Source: Sphingomonas radiodurans (GTDB lineage: Bacteria; Pseudomonadota; Alphaproteobacteria; Sphingomonadales; Sphingomonadaceae). From it: a stretch of DNA of 64,000 bases. A program made the position numbers and the translations under genes. This document shows, in pieces, positions 26,686 through 35,504 of the stretch; position 1 is the first letter of the stretch; the number at the start of each line of letters is the position of its first letter. Location of the stretch: NCBI RefSeq assembly GCF_020866845.1, contig NZ_CP086594.1, forward strand, positions 682,001 through 746,000, written 5' to 3'. The notes beneath the pieces are model-generated. The model was not told the origin of the DNA, ran no database searches, and saw nothing but the letters and a program-made list of their open reading frames with translations.

Positions 26686-28461
26686 ATGGCTGCCCCAATC
26701 CTAGCGTACGAAGACCTCGGCCTTATCCAGGGCTCCGGCTGGCTCTTTCGCAATCTCAATTTCTACGTCGGCCCGCGCGATCGGCTCGCGCTGATCGGCC
26801 GTAATGGCGCCGGCAAGACGACGCTGCTGAAGCTGATCGCCGGCACGATCGACAGCGACGAGGGCCGGCGTACGATCGTGCCCGGCACGCGCGTCGTGCT
26901 GCTCGAACAGGATCCCAACCTCGTCGGCTACGCCACGCTCGCCGATTACGTCATGGCCGGCGACGACGCGCCCGAACATTACGAGGCCGATGCCATCGCT
27001 GACCAGCTCGGCATCGATCTCAGCCGCGACGCCGCCACCGCTTCGGGCGGCGAGCGCCGCCGCGCCGCGATCGTCCGCGCACTGGCGCAGGATCCCGACG
27101 TCTTGCTGCTCGACGAGCCCACCAACCATCTCGATATCAGCGCGATCGAGTGGCTCGAGGAATGGCTCGGGCGTTTCCGCGGCGCCTTCGTCGTCATCAG
27201 CCACGATCGCACCTTCCTCACCCGCCTCACCAAACAGACGCTCTGGCTCGACCGCGGGAACATGCGCCGCGCCGAAGTCGGCTTCGGCGGTTTCGAAGCC
27301 TGGACCGAGCAGGTCTTCGCCGAGGAACAGCGGCAGGCCGAACGGCTCGATGCCAGGCTCAAGCTCGAAGAACATTGGCTGCTGCGCGGCGTCACTGGCC
27401 GTCGCCGCCGCAACCAGGGCCGGCTGACCAAGCTCAAGGAAATGCGCGCCGAACGCGCCTCGATGATCGGCCCACAGGGCACCGCGGCGCTCTCAATGGG
27501 CAGCGACGACAACAAGACCAAGGTCGTGATCGACGCCGAACACGTCACCAAATCCTATGACAAGCGCACGATCATCCGCGATCTCACGCTCCGCGTCACC
27601 CGCGGCGACCGGATCGGCATCGTCGGCCGTAACGGTGCGGGCAAGACGACGCTGCTGAAGCTCCTCACCGGCGAGCTCGCCCCCGACAGCGGCCGGGTAA
27701 AGCTGGCGAAGACGCTCGACGGCATCGTCATCGATCAGCAGCGCAAGCTGATGGCCCCCGAGAAAACGGTGCGCGACGTGCTGGCGGAGGGCGGTGAGTG
27801 GATCGACGTGATGGGCGTCCGCAAGCACATCCACGGCTATCTCAAGGAATTCCTGTTCGATCCCAACCTCACCGAGGCGAAGATCGGCTCGCTCTCCGGC
27901 GGCGAACGCTCCCGACTGCTGCTGGCGCGCGAGTTCGCCCGCCCGTCGAACCTGCTGGTGCTCGACGAGCCGACCAACGATCTCGATCTCGAAACGCTCG
28001 ATCTGCTGCAGGAAGTGATCGGCGACTACGCCGGCACCGTGCTGATCGTCAGCCACGACCGCGACTTCCTCGATCGCACGGTTACGGTGACGCTCGGGCT
28101 CGACGGCTCGGGCAAGGTCGATGTCGTGGCCGGCGGATACGAGGACTGGGAACGCCAACGCGCGCCCGCAGCCGGATCGCGCAAGGCCGCCGCCAAAGCG
28201 GTTGCAGCCGCCCCCGCACAGACAAAGACCAAGCTCACCTACAAGGACCAACGCGATCTCGACCAGCTCCCCGCACGGATCGAAGCCCTCGACCAGGCAA
28301 TCGCCCGCGACGAAGCCACCCTCGCTGACCCCGCCCTCTACGTCCGCGACCCTGCCGCGTTCGATAGGCTGATGAAGACAATCGCCAAGGCCCGCGACGA
28401 AAAGGAAGCGGCGGAGCTACGCTGGCTAGAACTGGCAGAAATGTCGGAAGGGCTGGGCTGA
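26686..28461 (+). CDS. uup: ABC-F family ATPase Uup
   Basis: The 591-residue protein has two ABC domains without membrane parts: Walker A GRNGAGKT near residue 38 and again near 315, and signatures SGGERRR and LSGGERS. A linker lies between the domains, and a C-terminal coiled coil (from about residue 515, QRDLDQLPARIEALDQAIAR) marks Uup among ABC-F proteins. Uup is linked to ribosome function and DNA-related genome stability. It stands alone between the Uma2 gene and a composite repeat. Confidence 0.93.
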   Translation: MAAPILAYEDLGLIQGSGWLFRNLNFYVGPRDRLALIGRNGAGKTTLLKLIAGTIDSDEGRRTIVPGTRVVLLEQDPNLVGYATLADYVMAGDDAPEHYEADAIADQLGIDLSRDAATASGGERRRAAIVRALAQDPDVLLLDEPTNHLDISAIEWLEEWLGRFRGAFVVISHDRTFLTRLTKQTLWLDRGNMRRAEVGFGGFEAWTEQVFAEEQRQAERLDARLKLEEHWLLRGVTGRRRRNQGRLTKLKEMRAERASMIGPQGTAALSMGSDDNKTKVVIDAEHVTKSYDKRTIIRDLTLRVTRGDRIGIVGRNGAGKTTLLKLLTGELAPDSGRVKLAKTLDGIVIDQQRKLMAPEKTVRDVLAEGGEWIDVMGVRKHIHGYLKEFLFDPNLTEAKIGSLSGGERSRLLLAREFARPSNLLVLDEPTNDLDLETLDLLQEVIGDYAGTVLIVSHDRDFLDRTVTVTLGLDGSGKVDVVAGGYEDWERQRAPAAGSRKAAAKAVAAAPAQTKTKLTYKDQRDLDQLPARIEALDQAIARDEATLADPALYVRDPAAFDRLMKTIAKARDEKEAAELRWLELAEMSEGLG

Positions 28462-28473
28462 TCGCCTCTCAAT

Positions 28474-28614
28474 GCTCTCCGAGCTCGCTCGGGGAGGGGG
28501 ACCACGCGAAGCGTGGTGGAGGGGCTGGCCTGGCGAGACCGTGCCGCATCCCACCCCCTCCACCACTCGCCTACGGCGAGCGGTCCCCCTCCCCAAGCGA
28601 AGCTTGGGGAGGAT
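28474..28614. repeat. Composite REP-like element, family D copy 1
   Basis: Several stem-loops in a row: GAGCTCGCTC, CCACGCGAAGCGTGG, CTCGCCTACGGCGAG and TCCCCAAGCGAAGCTTGGGGA. Segments such as GGTGGAGGGGCTGGCCTG and the CCCTCCACCACTCGCC block recur at 46128-46256. It separates convergent genes. Confidence 0.75.
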
Positions 28615-28623
28615 TGGAAAAGA

Positions 28624-29448
28624 TCACACCGCCTTCCCCGCCCGCCCGGCAAGATCCACCACATAGTGCCACGCCACCCGCCCCGACCGGCTCCCCCGCC
28701 GCGTCGCCCACAACATCGCATCGGCCTGATCAAACGGCAGCCCAAACCGCGCCGCATACCCCCGCACGATGTCGAGATACAGCGGCTGATCGACCACATG
28801 GAACCCAAGGCTCAGCCCGAAGCGATCCGCTAGCGCCAGCTGATCGTCCACCGCGTCGCGCGCGTTGATCGCATTTTCCTGCTCGTGCATGTCGCGCGGG
28901 ATCAAATGCCGCCGGTTCGAGGTCACCACCAGCCGCGCATTCGCCGGCCGCGCCTCCGCCCCGCCCTCCAGCAGCGAACGCAAGACCCGCGCATCAGCCG
29001 CCGCGTCGAACCCCAGGTCGTCAAGGAACAGCACGAACGCCCGCGGCACGCCGGCGATCGTGTCGAACAGCGCCGGCAAGCTATCGAGCCGGTCCGCCGT
29101 CACCTCGACCAGCGCCAGCGCACCGCCAGCCGCCTGCACCGCGCCGACGCTTGCCTTCACCAGCGCCGACTTGCCCGTTCCCCGCGCACCCCACAGCAAC
29201 GCATCCTGCGCCGCATGCCCCGCCGCCAGCCGCTCGAGATTGCCCGTCAGCGCCGCCTTCTGACCATCCACCCCCTGCAGCAAATCGAGCGGCAACGGCG
29301 CGAACGCCCGCGCCGCCACCAGCACGTGATCCCGCCACACATAGGCCGCGTGCGCCAGCGGGTCGGCGGCGACGGGCGGCGGCGGCGCAAGCCGCTCCAA
29401 CGCGCCAGCGATGCGGGCGAGATCATCCATGCGCGGCTGATCGCTCAA
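28624..29448 (-). CDS. DUF815-family AAA ATPase
   Basis: The 274-residue protein carries Walker A GARGTGKS near residue 90 and Walker B FVLFLDDLGFD near 140, followed by a sensor-like LVVTSNRRHLIPRDM. This is the arrangement of the DUF815 ATPases found in many alphaproteobacteria. Their role is not known. The start overlaps the stop of the guanylyltransferase gene (TTG at 29448, GGAGG upstream); an ATG at 29430 is possible. Translational coupling with that gene is likely. Confidence 0.83.
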   Translation of the reverse strand: MSDQPRMDDLARIAGALERLAPPPPVAADPLAHAAYVWRDHVLVAARAFAPLPLDLLQGVDGQKAALTGNLERLAAGHAAQDALLWGARGTGKSALVKASVGAVQAAGGALALVEVTADRLDSLPALFDTIAGVPRAFVLFLDDLGFDAAADARVLRSLLEGGAEARPANARLVVTSNRRHLIPRDMHEQENAINARDAVDDQLALADRFGLSLGFHVVDQPLYLDIVRGYAARFGLPFDQADAMLWATRRGSRSGRVAWHYVVDLAGRAGKAV

Positions 29449-30488
29449 TCCTTCATCGCCTCCAGCAACTTCTTCACTTCCTGGCTGCGCCCGCGCGGTA
29501 GGATCAGGATGTCGTTGCCCGAGGCGACCACGATCAGGTTGCTTACCCCCACCATCGCGATCCGCGCGCCGTCGGTCCGCGCCAAGCAGTTCGTGGTGTC
29601 GAGCGCGATCACGTCGCCACGGATCGCATTGCCGCCCGCATCCGCCGCGCTGATCGCGTGCAGCGCGTCCCAGCTGCCGACATCGTTCCAGCCCATCGTC
29701 ACCGGCACCACCGCGACACGGCTCGCCTTCTCCATCACCGCATAATCGATCGACTCGTTCGGCGCCTCGGCGAACGGTTTGGCGGCCGGCCGCACATGCG
29801 TGCCGACACGCTCGCCCTCGGCCAGCGACCGCCGCACCGCATCGAGCATCACCGGCTCATATTGCGCCAGTGCATCCAGATAGGCGTCGGCGCGGAACAG
29901 GAAGATTCCGCCGTTCCACGCATAGCCGCCGTCCGCCAGCATCGCCTCGGCATCCGCCAGCGGCGGCTTCTCGACGAAGCGATCGACGCGATGCACTCCG
30001 TCCGCGATCGGCTCGCCCACCTTGATATAGCCATAGCCGATCTCCGGCGCGTCCGGCGCGATGCCGAACGTCACCATCCAGCCGTCCTGCACCACCGGCA
30101 GAGCCGCCGCGATCGCCGCGCGGAACGCATCGACATCCTCGATCACATGGTCCGACGGCATCACTAACAGCGGCGCCTCCGGATCGCGCGCGACCAGGGC
30201 CGCAAGCGCGATCGCAGGCGCAGTGTTGCGCCCGATCGGCTCCAAGATCAGCGCCTGCGGCTTTGCGCCGACCGCCGCCAGCTGCTCCTCGATCATGTCG
30301 GTGTGGCGCGCGTTAGCGACCACGATCGGCGCGTCGAACGCCTCACCCGCCACGCGCGTCGCGGTCAGCTGCAGCATCGTCTCGTCGGCGGTCAGCGCCA
30401 GCATCTGCTTGGGCCGCTCTGGCCGCGACATTGGCCAAAGCCGCGTCCCCGATCCACCGGACAGGATGACGGGAACGATCGACCGCAT
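29445..30488 (-). CDS. manC: Mannose-1-phosphate guanylyltransferase
   Basis: A 347-residue nucleotidyltransferase with the sugar-nucleotide motif GGSGTRLWPMSRPERPKQ at residues 11-28 and the VEKP motif (FVEKPP). It makes GDP-mannose from GTP and mannose-1-phosphate for surface polysaccharide. The isomerase domain of bifunctional ManC enzymes is absent. A separate mannose-6-phosphate isomerase is encoded at 58809. The ATG at 30488 follows a GGAGA site. The neighbouring divergent sugar-transferase gene suggests a link to exopolysaccharide. Confidence 0.9.
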   Translation of the reverse strand: MRSIVPVILSGGSGTRLWPMSRPERPKQMLALTADETMLQLTATRVAGEAFDAPIVVANARHTDMIEEQLAAVGAKPQALILEPIGRNTAPAIALAALVARDPEAPLLVMPSDHVIEDVDAFRAAIAAALPVVQDGWMVTFGIAPDAPEIGYGYIKVGEPIADGVHRVDRFVEKPPLADAEAMLADGGYAWNGGIFLFRADAYLDALAQYEPVMLDAVRRSLAEGERVGTHVRPAAKPFAEAPNESIDYAVMEKASRVAVVPVTMGWNDVGSWDALHAISAADAGGNAIRGDVIALDTTNCLARTDGARIAMVGVSNLIVVASGNDILILPRGRSQEVKKLLEAMKD

Positions 30489-30692
30489 CAATTTCTCCTA
30501 GCAAGGCTGGCCCTCGGCCCGGGCGGGCCGCTGGCGTTCGACTATCGGGGATTCCCCGCGCCGTACAATGCGGTTGTGTCATTTCCGATCCAAACGCTTC
30601 TCAAAACCTTATCTTCAGGCTTTGTTTGCCATTTCCTGCGACACACCGACTGTCGGAATCCCTTACAAGGCGGGACGGGCGGGCGCGGGCGA

Positions 30693-32081
30693 ATGATCAG
30701 GGTCTTCAAACATTATGTGCCCAACGCGGTCGCCCTACTCGGGCTGATCGATCTCGTGCTGCTGCTGGCCGCGGCGGAGGTCGGTTGGCTACTGCGCGCC
30801 TGGCAGCTCGGCATGGTGCCCGAGGTGATCTGGACCCGCCTGCCCGAGCTCGTCACCTTCGCTCTGCCGCTCGCCACCGCGATGATCGCCGTCGGCGCCT
30901 ACCAGGCCGACGTGCTCGTCTCGACGCGCCAGGCGGTGATGCGGCTGATCGTCGCGGTCTGCCTCGGCGTCATTTTCCTCAGCCTGATGTTCTTCTTCTT
31001 TCCCTCGATCACACTGTGGCGATCGAGCCTGTTCTACGCGATGGTCTTCGCGATCATTGGCCTCACCGCGGTGCGTGTCCTGTTCGGCAAGCTGCTCGGC
31101 GGCGAGCGCTTCAAGCGTCGGATCGTGGTGCTAGGCGCCGGCCATCGCGCCGCACGACTGGGCGCGCTTGAGCACGCCAACGGCTCGAGCTTCGTCGTCG
31201 CCGGCTATGTCGCAATGGGCGAGCCGGTGACCGTCGTCGATGGAGCGCTCCCCCGCGACGATATCCCGAACCTCGCCGCGCATGTCGTTGAACTCGGGGC
31301 GCTCGAAGTCGTCCTCGCAATCGAGGAACGGCGCAACGCGTTGCCGCTAAAGGATCTGCTGCGCGTCAAGACGACCGGCGTCCACGTCAGCGATTTCTCG
31401 ACCTTCCTCGAACGCGAGACGGGCCGGATCGATCTCGCCAGCGTCAACCCATCGTGGCTGATCTTCTCCGATGGCTTCGCCTCGGGCCGGATGATCTCGG
31501 CGATGATCAAGCGCGCGTTTGACATTGCGGCGAGCGCGCTGCTGCTTGCGCTGTCGCTGCCGGTGATCATCGTCACCGCCATCGCGATCAAGCTCGAAAG
31601 CCGTGGCCCCGCCTTTTATCGCCAGCGCCGCGTCGGGCTATACAACGAGCCGTTCGACATCCTGAAGCTGCGCTCGATGCGGCAGGATGCCGAGGTCGCC
31701 GGCCAGGCCGTCTGGGCACAAGAGCGTGACCCGCGCATCACCCGGATCGGCCGCTTCATCCGCATGGTCCGCATCGACGAGCTGCCGCAGTGCTGGAGCG
31801 TGCTGAAGGGCGAGATGAGTTTCATCGGCCCGCGGCCCGAACGGCCCCAATTCGTCACCGAGCTGGAAGAGCATCTGCCCTTCTACGCCGAACGCCACAT
31901 GGTGAAACCGGGTATCACTGGCTGGGCGCAGATCAATTACCCGTACGGCGCCTCGATCGAGGATGCGCGCCACAAGCTCGAATACGATCTCTATTACGCC
32001 AAGAACTATTCGCCCTTCCTCGATCTGCTGATCCTGCTGCAGACGCTGCGCGTCGTGCTGTGGCCGTCGGGCGCGCGCTGA
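30693..32081 (+). CDS. Exopolysaccharide sugar transferase, PEP-CTERM/XrtA-associated type
   Basis: A 462-residue polyprenyl-phosphate glycosyl-1-phosphate transferase: five N-terminal membrane helices, a Rossmann-like domain (RRIVVLGAGHRAARLG), then the catalytic sugar-transferase domain beginning KRAFDIAASALLLALSLPV, with YRQRRVGLYNEPFDILKLRSM and SFIGPRPERP. It should load the first sugar on undecaprenyl phosphate. The overall form and the following prsK-prsR-TPR genes match the subfamily seen with exosortase XrtA. The ATG at 30693 is preferred over longer frames reading into non-coding DNA. Confidence 0.88.
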   Translation: MIRVFKHYVPNAVALLGLIDLVLLLAAAEVGWLLRAWQLGMVPEVIWTRLPELVTFALPLATAMIAVGAYQADVLVSTRQAVMRLIVAVCLGVIFLSLMFFFFPSITLWRSSLFYAMVFAIIGLTAVRVLFGKLLGGERFKRRIVVLGAGHRAARLGALEHANGSSFVVAGYVAMGEPVTVVDGALPRDDIPNLAAHVVELGALEVVLAIEERRNALPLKDLLRVKTTGVHVSDFSTFLERETGRIDLASVNPSWLIFSDGFASGRMISAMIKRAFDIAASALLLALSLPVIIVTAIAIKLESRGPAFYRQRRVGLYNEPFDILKLRSMRQDAEVAGQAVWAQERDPRITRIGRFIRMVRIDELPQCWSVLKGEMSFIGPRPERPQFVTELEEHLPFYAERHMVKPGITGWAQINYPYGASIEDARHKLEYDLYYAKNYSPFLDLLILLQTLRVVLWPSGAR

Positions 32082-32091
32082 TGCCGCGCCG

Positions 32092-34161
32092 ATGATCACC
32101 GCGCCGATGACCTTGTGGACGCACGCGCTCGCCGCGCTGCTGTTCGGCACGCTCGCGCTGGCGCAAGTGCGCGCCACCGGCCGCGGGCTGCCACGCCTCA
32201 CCTTCATCGCCGCGCTCGTCGCAACGGCTTTATGGGCGCTCGCGGTGGCCGGGCTCGATACGCGCGATGTCGCCACCCGCGTCGCGGAAAGCGTGCGCAA
32301 CCTCGCTTGGCTCGCCTTCATGTACGCGCTCGCGCGACGCGATCGATCGGCCCCGGCGCTGCGTTGGGCCGCCAGCGTCTATGCCGCCGTCGCGCTCGTG
32401 GTAGCGGGAAGCGCCGTGCTCGCGGTCGCCTCCGCCATGACGGCCGATCGCGAGGCGGTGGCGGCGTACAGCTATGCGCGCGTCCTGCTCCGCATGCTGG
32501 CCGCGATCGCCGCGCTGCTGCTCGTCAACCAGTTGCGGCATGGGGCGGCTTGGCGCAGCCGCGGCGGGATACGTATCGTTGCGGTCGCGCTGTCGCTGAT
32601 GTGGGCGGTCGATCTCCTGATCTACTGCACCGCCTGGTTCGTCGAGGGATGGCCGGAGGGTCTGATCGACGCACGCGGCGCGATGATGGTCGTGCTAGCG
32701 CCGCTGTTCGGGCTTGCGGTGCAGCGCGACGGCCACTGGACGTTGCAGGTCTCGCGCACCGTCGCGCTGCAATCGCTCTCGATCATTACCATCGGGCTCT
32801 ATGTCGTCGTGACTGGCCTTGCGACCGGCGTGATCGCCGCATTCGGTGGCAACCATGCGCGGATCGTCCAGACCGCGTTCGTCTTCGGCACCACCGCCAC
32901 GCTGCTGACGATCGTCTCCACCCCTTGGGTCCGCGCCTGGGCCAAGGTCGTGGTCGCCAAGCACCTCTTCAGCCACCGCTACGATTATCGCAGCGAGTGG
33001 CTGCGCTTCACCGAAACGCTCGGCGCCCCCGGCGGCGACGCGCCATCGCTCGACGTGCGCGTGGTGAAGGCGATCGCCGACCTCACCGACTCGCCGGGCG
33101 GCTTGTTACTGGTGCCCGACGGCCCCGGCCTAGGCCTTGGCGTGACCTGGAACTGGCCCGATGCGCCGCGGCCGAGCGAGACCGACGAGGCGCTGTTTGC
33201 CCACCTCGCCAGCAGCGGCCGCATCATCGAGCTCGATGCGGTGCGCGGCGATGGCGCCGATGCCGACGACAGCAGCAGCGTCGCCGCCTGGTTGCGCGAC
33301 AATGCCGACGCCTGGGCAGTCGTGCCGCTGGTTCACTTCGACCGGCTCGCCGGCGCGATCGTGCTCGCCCGCCCGTCGCTGGATCGCGCGCTCGATTGGG
33401 AGGATTTCGACCTGCTCGGCGTCGCTGGCCGCCAGGCCGCGAGCTACCTCGCCGAATCGCGCGCGCACGCCGCGCTCGCCGACGCGCAGCGCTTCGACGA
33501 GTTCAACCGCCGCTTCGCCTTCATCATGCACGATCTGAAAAACCTCGTGAGCCAACTTACCCTCGTCGCGCGCAATGCCGAGCGCCACGCAGACAACCCC
33601 GCGTTCCGGGCCGACATGGTCGCGACGCTCACCGAATCCTCCGCGCGGATGAATGCGCTGCTCGCGAAGCTGTCGCAGCATCACGGCAGTCGCGGCGAAG
33701 CGATCCGCGCCGTCCCGCTGCTCGCGCTCGCCGAAGGGATCGCCGCTGCACGCCGCGCGCAGCACCCGGTGCTCGCCAGCGGTGATCCGCACGCGATGGC
33801 GACCGCGGACCCAAGCGCGCTCGAAACGCTTGTCACGCACCTCGTCCAGAACGCCATCGAGGCAAGCGCTCCCGACCGCGCCGTCACGCTGCATGTCGCG
33901 ACCGAGGCAGGCCGCGCCACCATCACCGTCGCCGATGAAGGCTGCGGCATGTCCCCCGCCTTCGTGCGCGATCAGCTGTTCCGCCCCTTCGTATCGGGCA
34001 AGCCCGGCGGCTTTGGCCTTGGCGCGTTCGAGGCGCGGCAACTCGCCGAAGCGATGGGCGGCACGGTGACCGTCACCAGCCGCGAGGGCGAGGGAACCAG
34101 CTTCCGCATCACCCTGCCGCTCGCCGCCCCCAGCACCGACGCCTTGGGAATCGCCGCATGA
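32092..34161 (+). CDS. prsK: PEP-CTERM system sensor histidine kinase PrsK
   Basis: The 689-residue kinase has about seven or eight N-terminal membrane helices (to ~residue 285), a GAF-like region, a phospho-acceptor region with FIMHDLKNLVSQ near residue 480, and a HATPase domain (VTHLVQNAIEAS, DEGCGMSP, GGFGLGAFEA). This order, and the H-D-L-K-N box, are typical of PrsK, the kinase found beside exosortase/PEP-CTERM loci. It overlaps prsR by four bases (ATGA). The signal it reads is unknown. Confidence 0.9.
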   Translation: MITAPMTLWTHALAALLFGTLALAQVRATGRGLPRLTFIAALVATALWALAVAGLDTRDVATRVAESVRNLAWLAFMYALARRDRSAPALRWAASVYAAVALVVAGSAVLAVASAMTADREAVAAYSYARVLLRMLAAIAALLLVNQLRHGAAWRSRGGIRIVAVALSLMWAVDLLIYCTAWFVEGWPEGLIDARGAMMVVLAPLFGLAVQRDGHWTLQVSRTVALQSLSIITIGLYVVVTGLATGVIAAFGGNHARIVQTAFVFGTTATLLTIVSTPWVRAWAKVVVAKHLFSHRYDYRSEWLRFTETLGAPGGDAPSLDVRVVKAIADLTDSPGGLLLVPDGPGLGLGVTWNWPDAPRPSETDEALFAHLASSGRIIELDAVRGDGADADDSSSVAAWLRDNADAWAVVPLVHFDRLAGAIVLARPSLDRALDWEDFDLLGVAGRQAASYLAESRAHAALADAQRFDEFNRRFAFIMHDLKNLVSQLTLVARNAERHADNPAFRADMVATLTESSARMNALLAKLSQHHGSRGEAIRAVPLLALAEGIAAARRAQHPVLASGDPHAMATADPSALETLVTHLVQNAIEASAPDRAVTLHVATEAGRATITVADEGCGMSPAFVRDQLFRPFVSGKPGGFGLGAFEARQLAEAMGGTVTVTSREGEGTSFRITLPLAAPSTDALGIAA

Positions 34162-35504
34162 CCGAAACCCGCAAGCTGCTGATCGTCGAGGACGATCTCG
34201 GGCTCCAGCGCCAGCTCCGCTGGGCCTATGACGGCTATGAGGTGATTGTCGCCGGCGACCGCAGCAGCGCGATCGAGGCGCTGCGGCTGCACGAACCCGC
34301 GGTGGTGACGCTCGATCTCGGTCTTCCGCCAGACCCCGACGGCACCAGCGAGGGCTTCGCCGTCCTCGCCGAAATCCTGTCGCTAAAGCCCGATACCAAG
34401 GTGATCGTCGCCTCTGGCCACGGCGCCCGCGAAAGCGCGCTGAAGGCAATCGCCGACGGCGCCTGGGATTTCTACCGCAAGCCGATCGACATCGACGCGC
34501 TCGGGCTGATCGTCGCGCGCGCTTTCCACGTCCACGATCTCGAAGCCGAAAACCGCCGCCTCGCCGCCAACGGCGCCGTCCCCGCCTTGGGCGGCCTGAT
34601 CACCGCCGCGCCCGAGATGGCGAAGGTGATGCGCACGATCGAGCGCGTCGCCCCCGCCGACGTCTCGGTCATGCTGCTCGGCGCAAGCGGCACCGGCAAG
34701 GAACTGCTCGCCCGCGGCCTGCACGAAACCTCGCGCCGATCGCGCGGTGCGTTCGTCGCAATCAACTGCGCCGCCATCCCCGAGACGCTGCTCGAAAGCG
34801 AATTGTTTGGCCACGAAAAGGGCGCGTTCACCGGCGCGGTGAAGACAACCGAGGGCAAGATCGAGCAAGCGCACGGCGGCACGCTCTTCCTCGACGAGAT
34901 CGGCGACGTGCCGCTCCCGCTCCAGGTCAAGCTGCTGCGCTTCCTGCAGGAACGCGTCATCGAGCGGATCGGCGGGCGCAAGCCAATCGCGGTCGACACG
35001 CGCATCGTCTGTGCCACGCACCGCGACATCGACGCGATGGTCGCCGACGGCTCGTTCCGCGAAGACCTCTATTACCGCCTCGCCGAGATCGTCGTGCGCA
35101 TCCCCTCGCTCGCCGAACGCCCCGGTGACGCGGCGCTGCTAGCCCGCCATTTCGTCACGAAATACGCGCGAACGATGAACCCCGGCGTGACCGGCCTCTC
35201 GCCCGAAGCGCGCGCCGCGATCGATGCGCACGACTGGCCCGGCAACGTGCGCGAACTCGAAAACCGCATGAAGCGCGCGGTGATCATGGCCGATGGCAAG
35301 CTCGTCACCGCCCCCGATCTCGATCTCGCCGCCGCCGACAATGCGCCGATCAACCTGCGCGCGGTGCGGGAAGCGGCCGATCGCACTGCTATCCGCCACG
35401 CGCTCGCCCGCGCCGACGGCAACATCTCGCACACCGCCCGGCTGCTCGGCGTCAGCCGGCCGACGCTCTACGACCTGCTCAAGAGTTACGATCTTCATGC
35501 TTGA
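34158..35504 (+). CDS. prsR: PEP-CTERM-box response regulator PrsR (NtrC family)
   Basis: The 448-residue regulator has a receiver with Asp53 as phospho-acceptor, a sigma-54-activating AAA+ domain (Walker [15 protein letters not shown] loop in [19 protein letters not shown]) and a Fis-type helix-turn-helix ([20 protein letters not shown]). PrsR activates sigma-54 promoters of PEP-CTERM genes in known systems. The GAFTGA loop is intact, so sigma-54 contact is expected. I found no convincing sigma-54 promoter in the window, so its targets probably lie outside it. Confidence 0.93.
   Translation: MTETRKLLIVEDDLGLQRQLRWAYDGYEVIVAGDRSSAIEALRLHEPAVVTLDLGLPPDPDGTSEGFAVLAEILSLKPDTKVIVASGHGARESALKAIADGAWDFYRKPIDIDALGLIVARAFHVHDLEAENRRLAANGAVPALGGLITAAPEMAKVMRTIERVAPADVSVMLLGASGTGKELLARGLHETSRRSRGAFVAINCAAIPETLLESELFGHEKGAFTGAVKTTEGKIEQAHGGTLFLDEIGDVPLPLQVKLLRFLQERVIERIGGRKPIAVDTRIVCATHRDIDAMVADGSFREDLYYRLAEIVVRIPSLAERPGDAALLARHFVTKYARTMNPGVTGLSPEARAAIDAHDWPGNVRELENRMKRAVIMADGKLVTAPDLDLAAADNAPINLRAVREAADRTAIRHALARADGNISHTARLLGVSRPTLYDLLKSYDLHA

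Noticed and set aside
28474..28614. Possible CRISPR or tandem repeat array
   Set aside because: The hairpins differ in sequence and have no regular spacing; they form a single composite palindromic element.
30303..30692. N-terminal extension of the sugar transferase
   Set aside because: It reads through the facing guanylyltransferase start and non-coding DNA; the ATG at 30693 gives the normal family N-terminus.
32115..33785. 556-codon Arg-rich frame overlapping prsK in another phase
   Set aside because: Extremely Arg/Ala-rich with no motif; prsK is well supported in the true frame.
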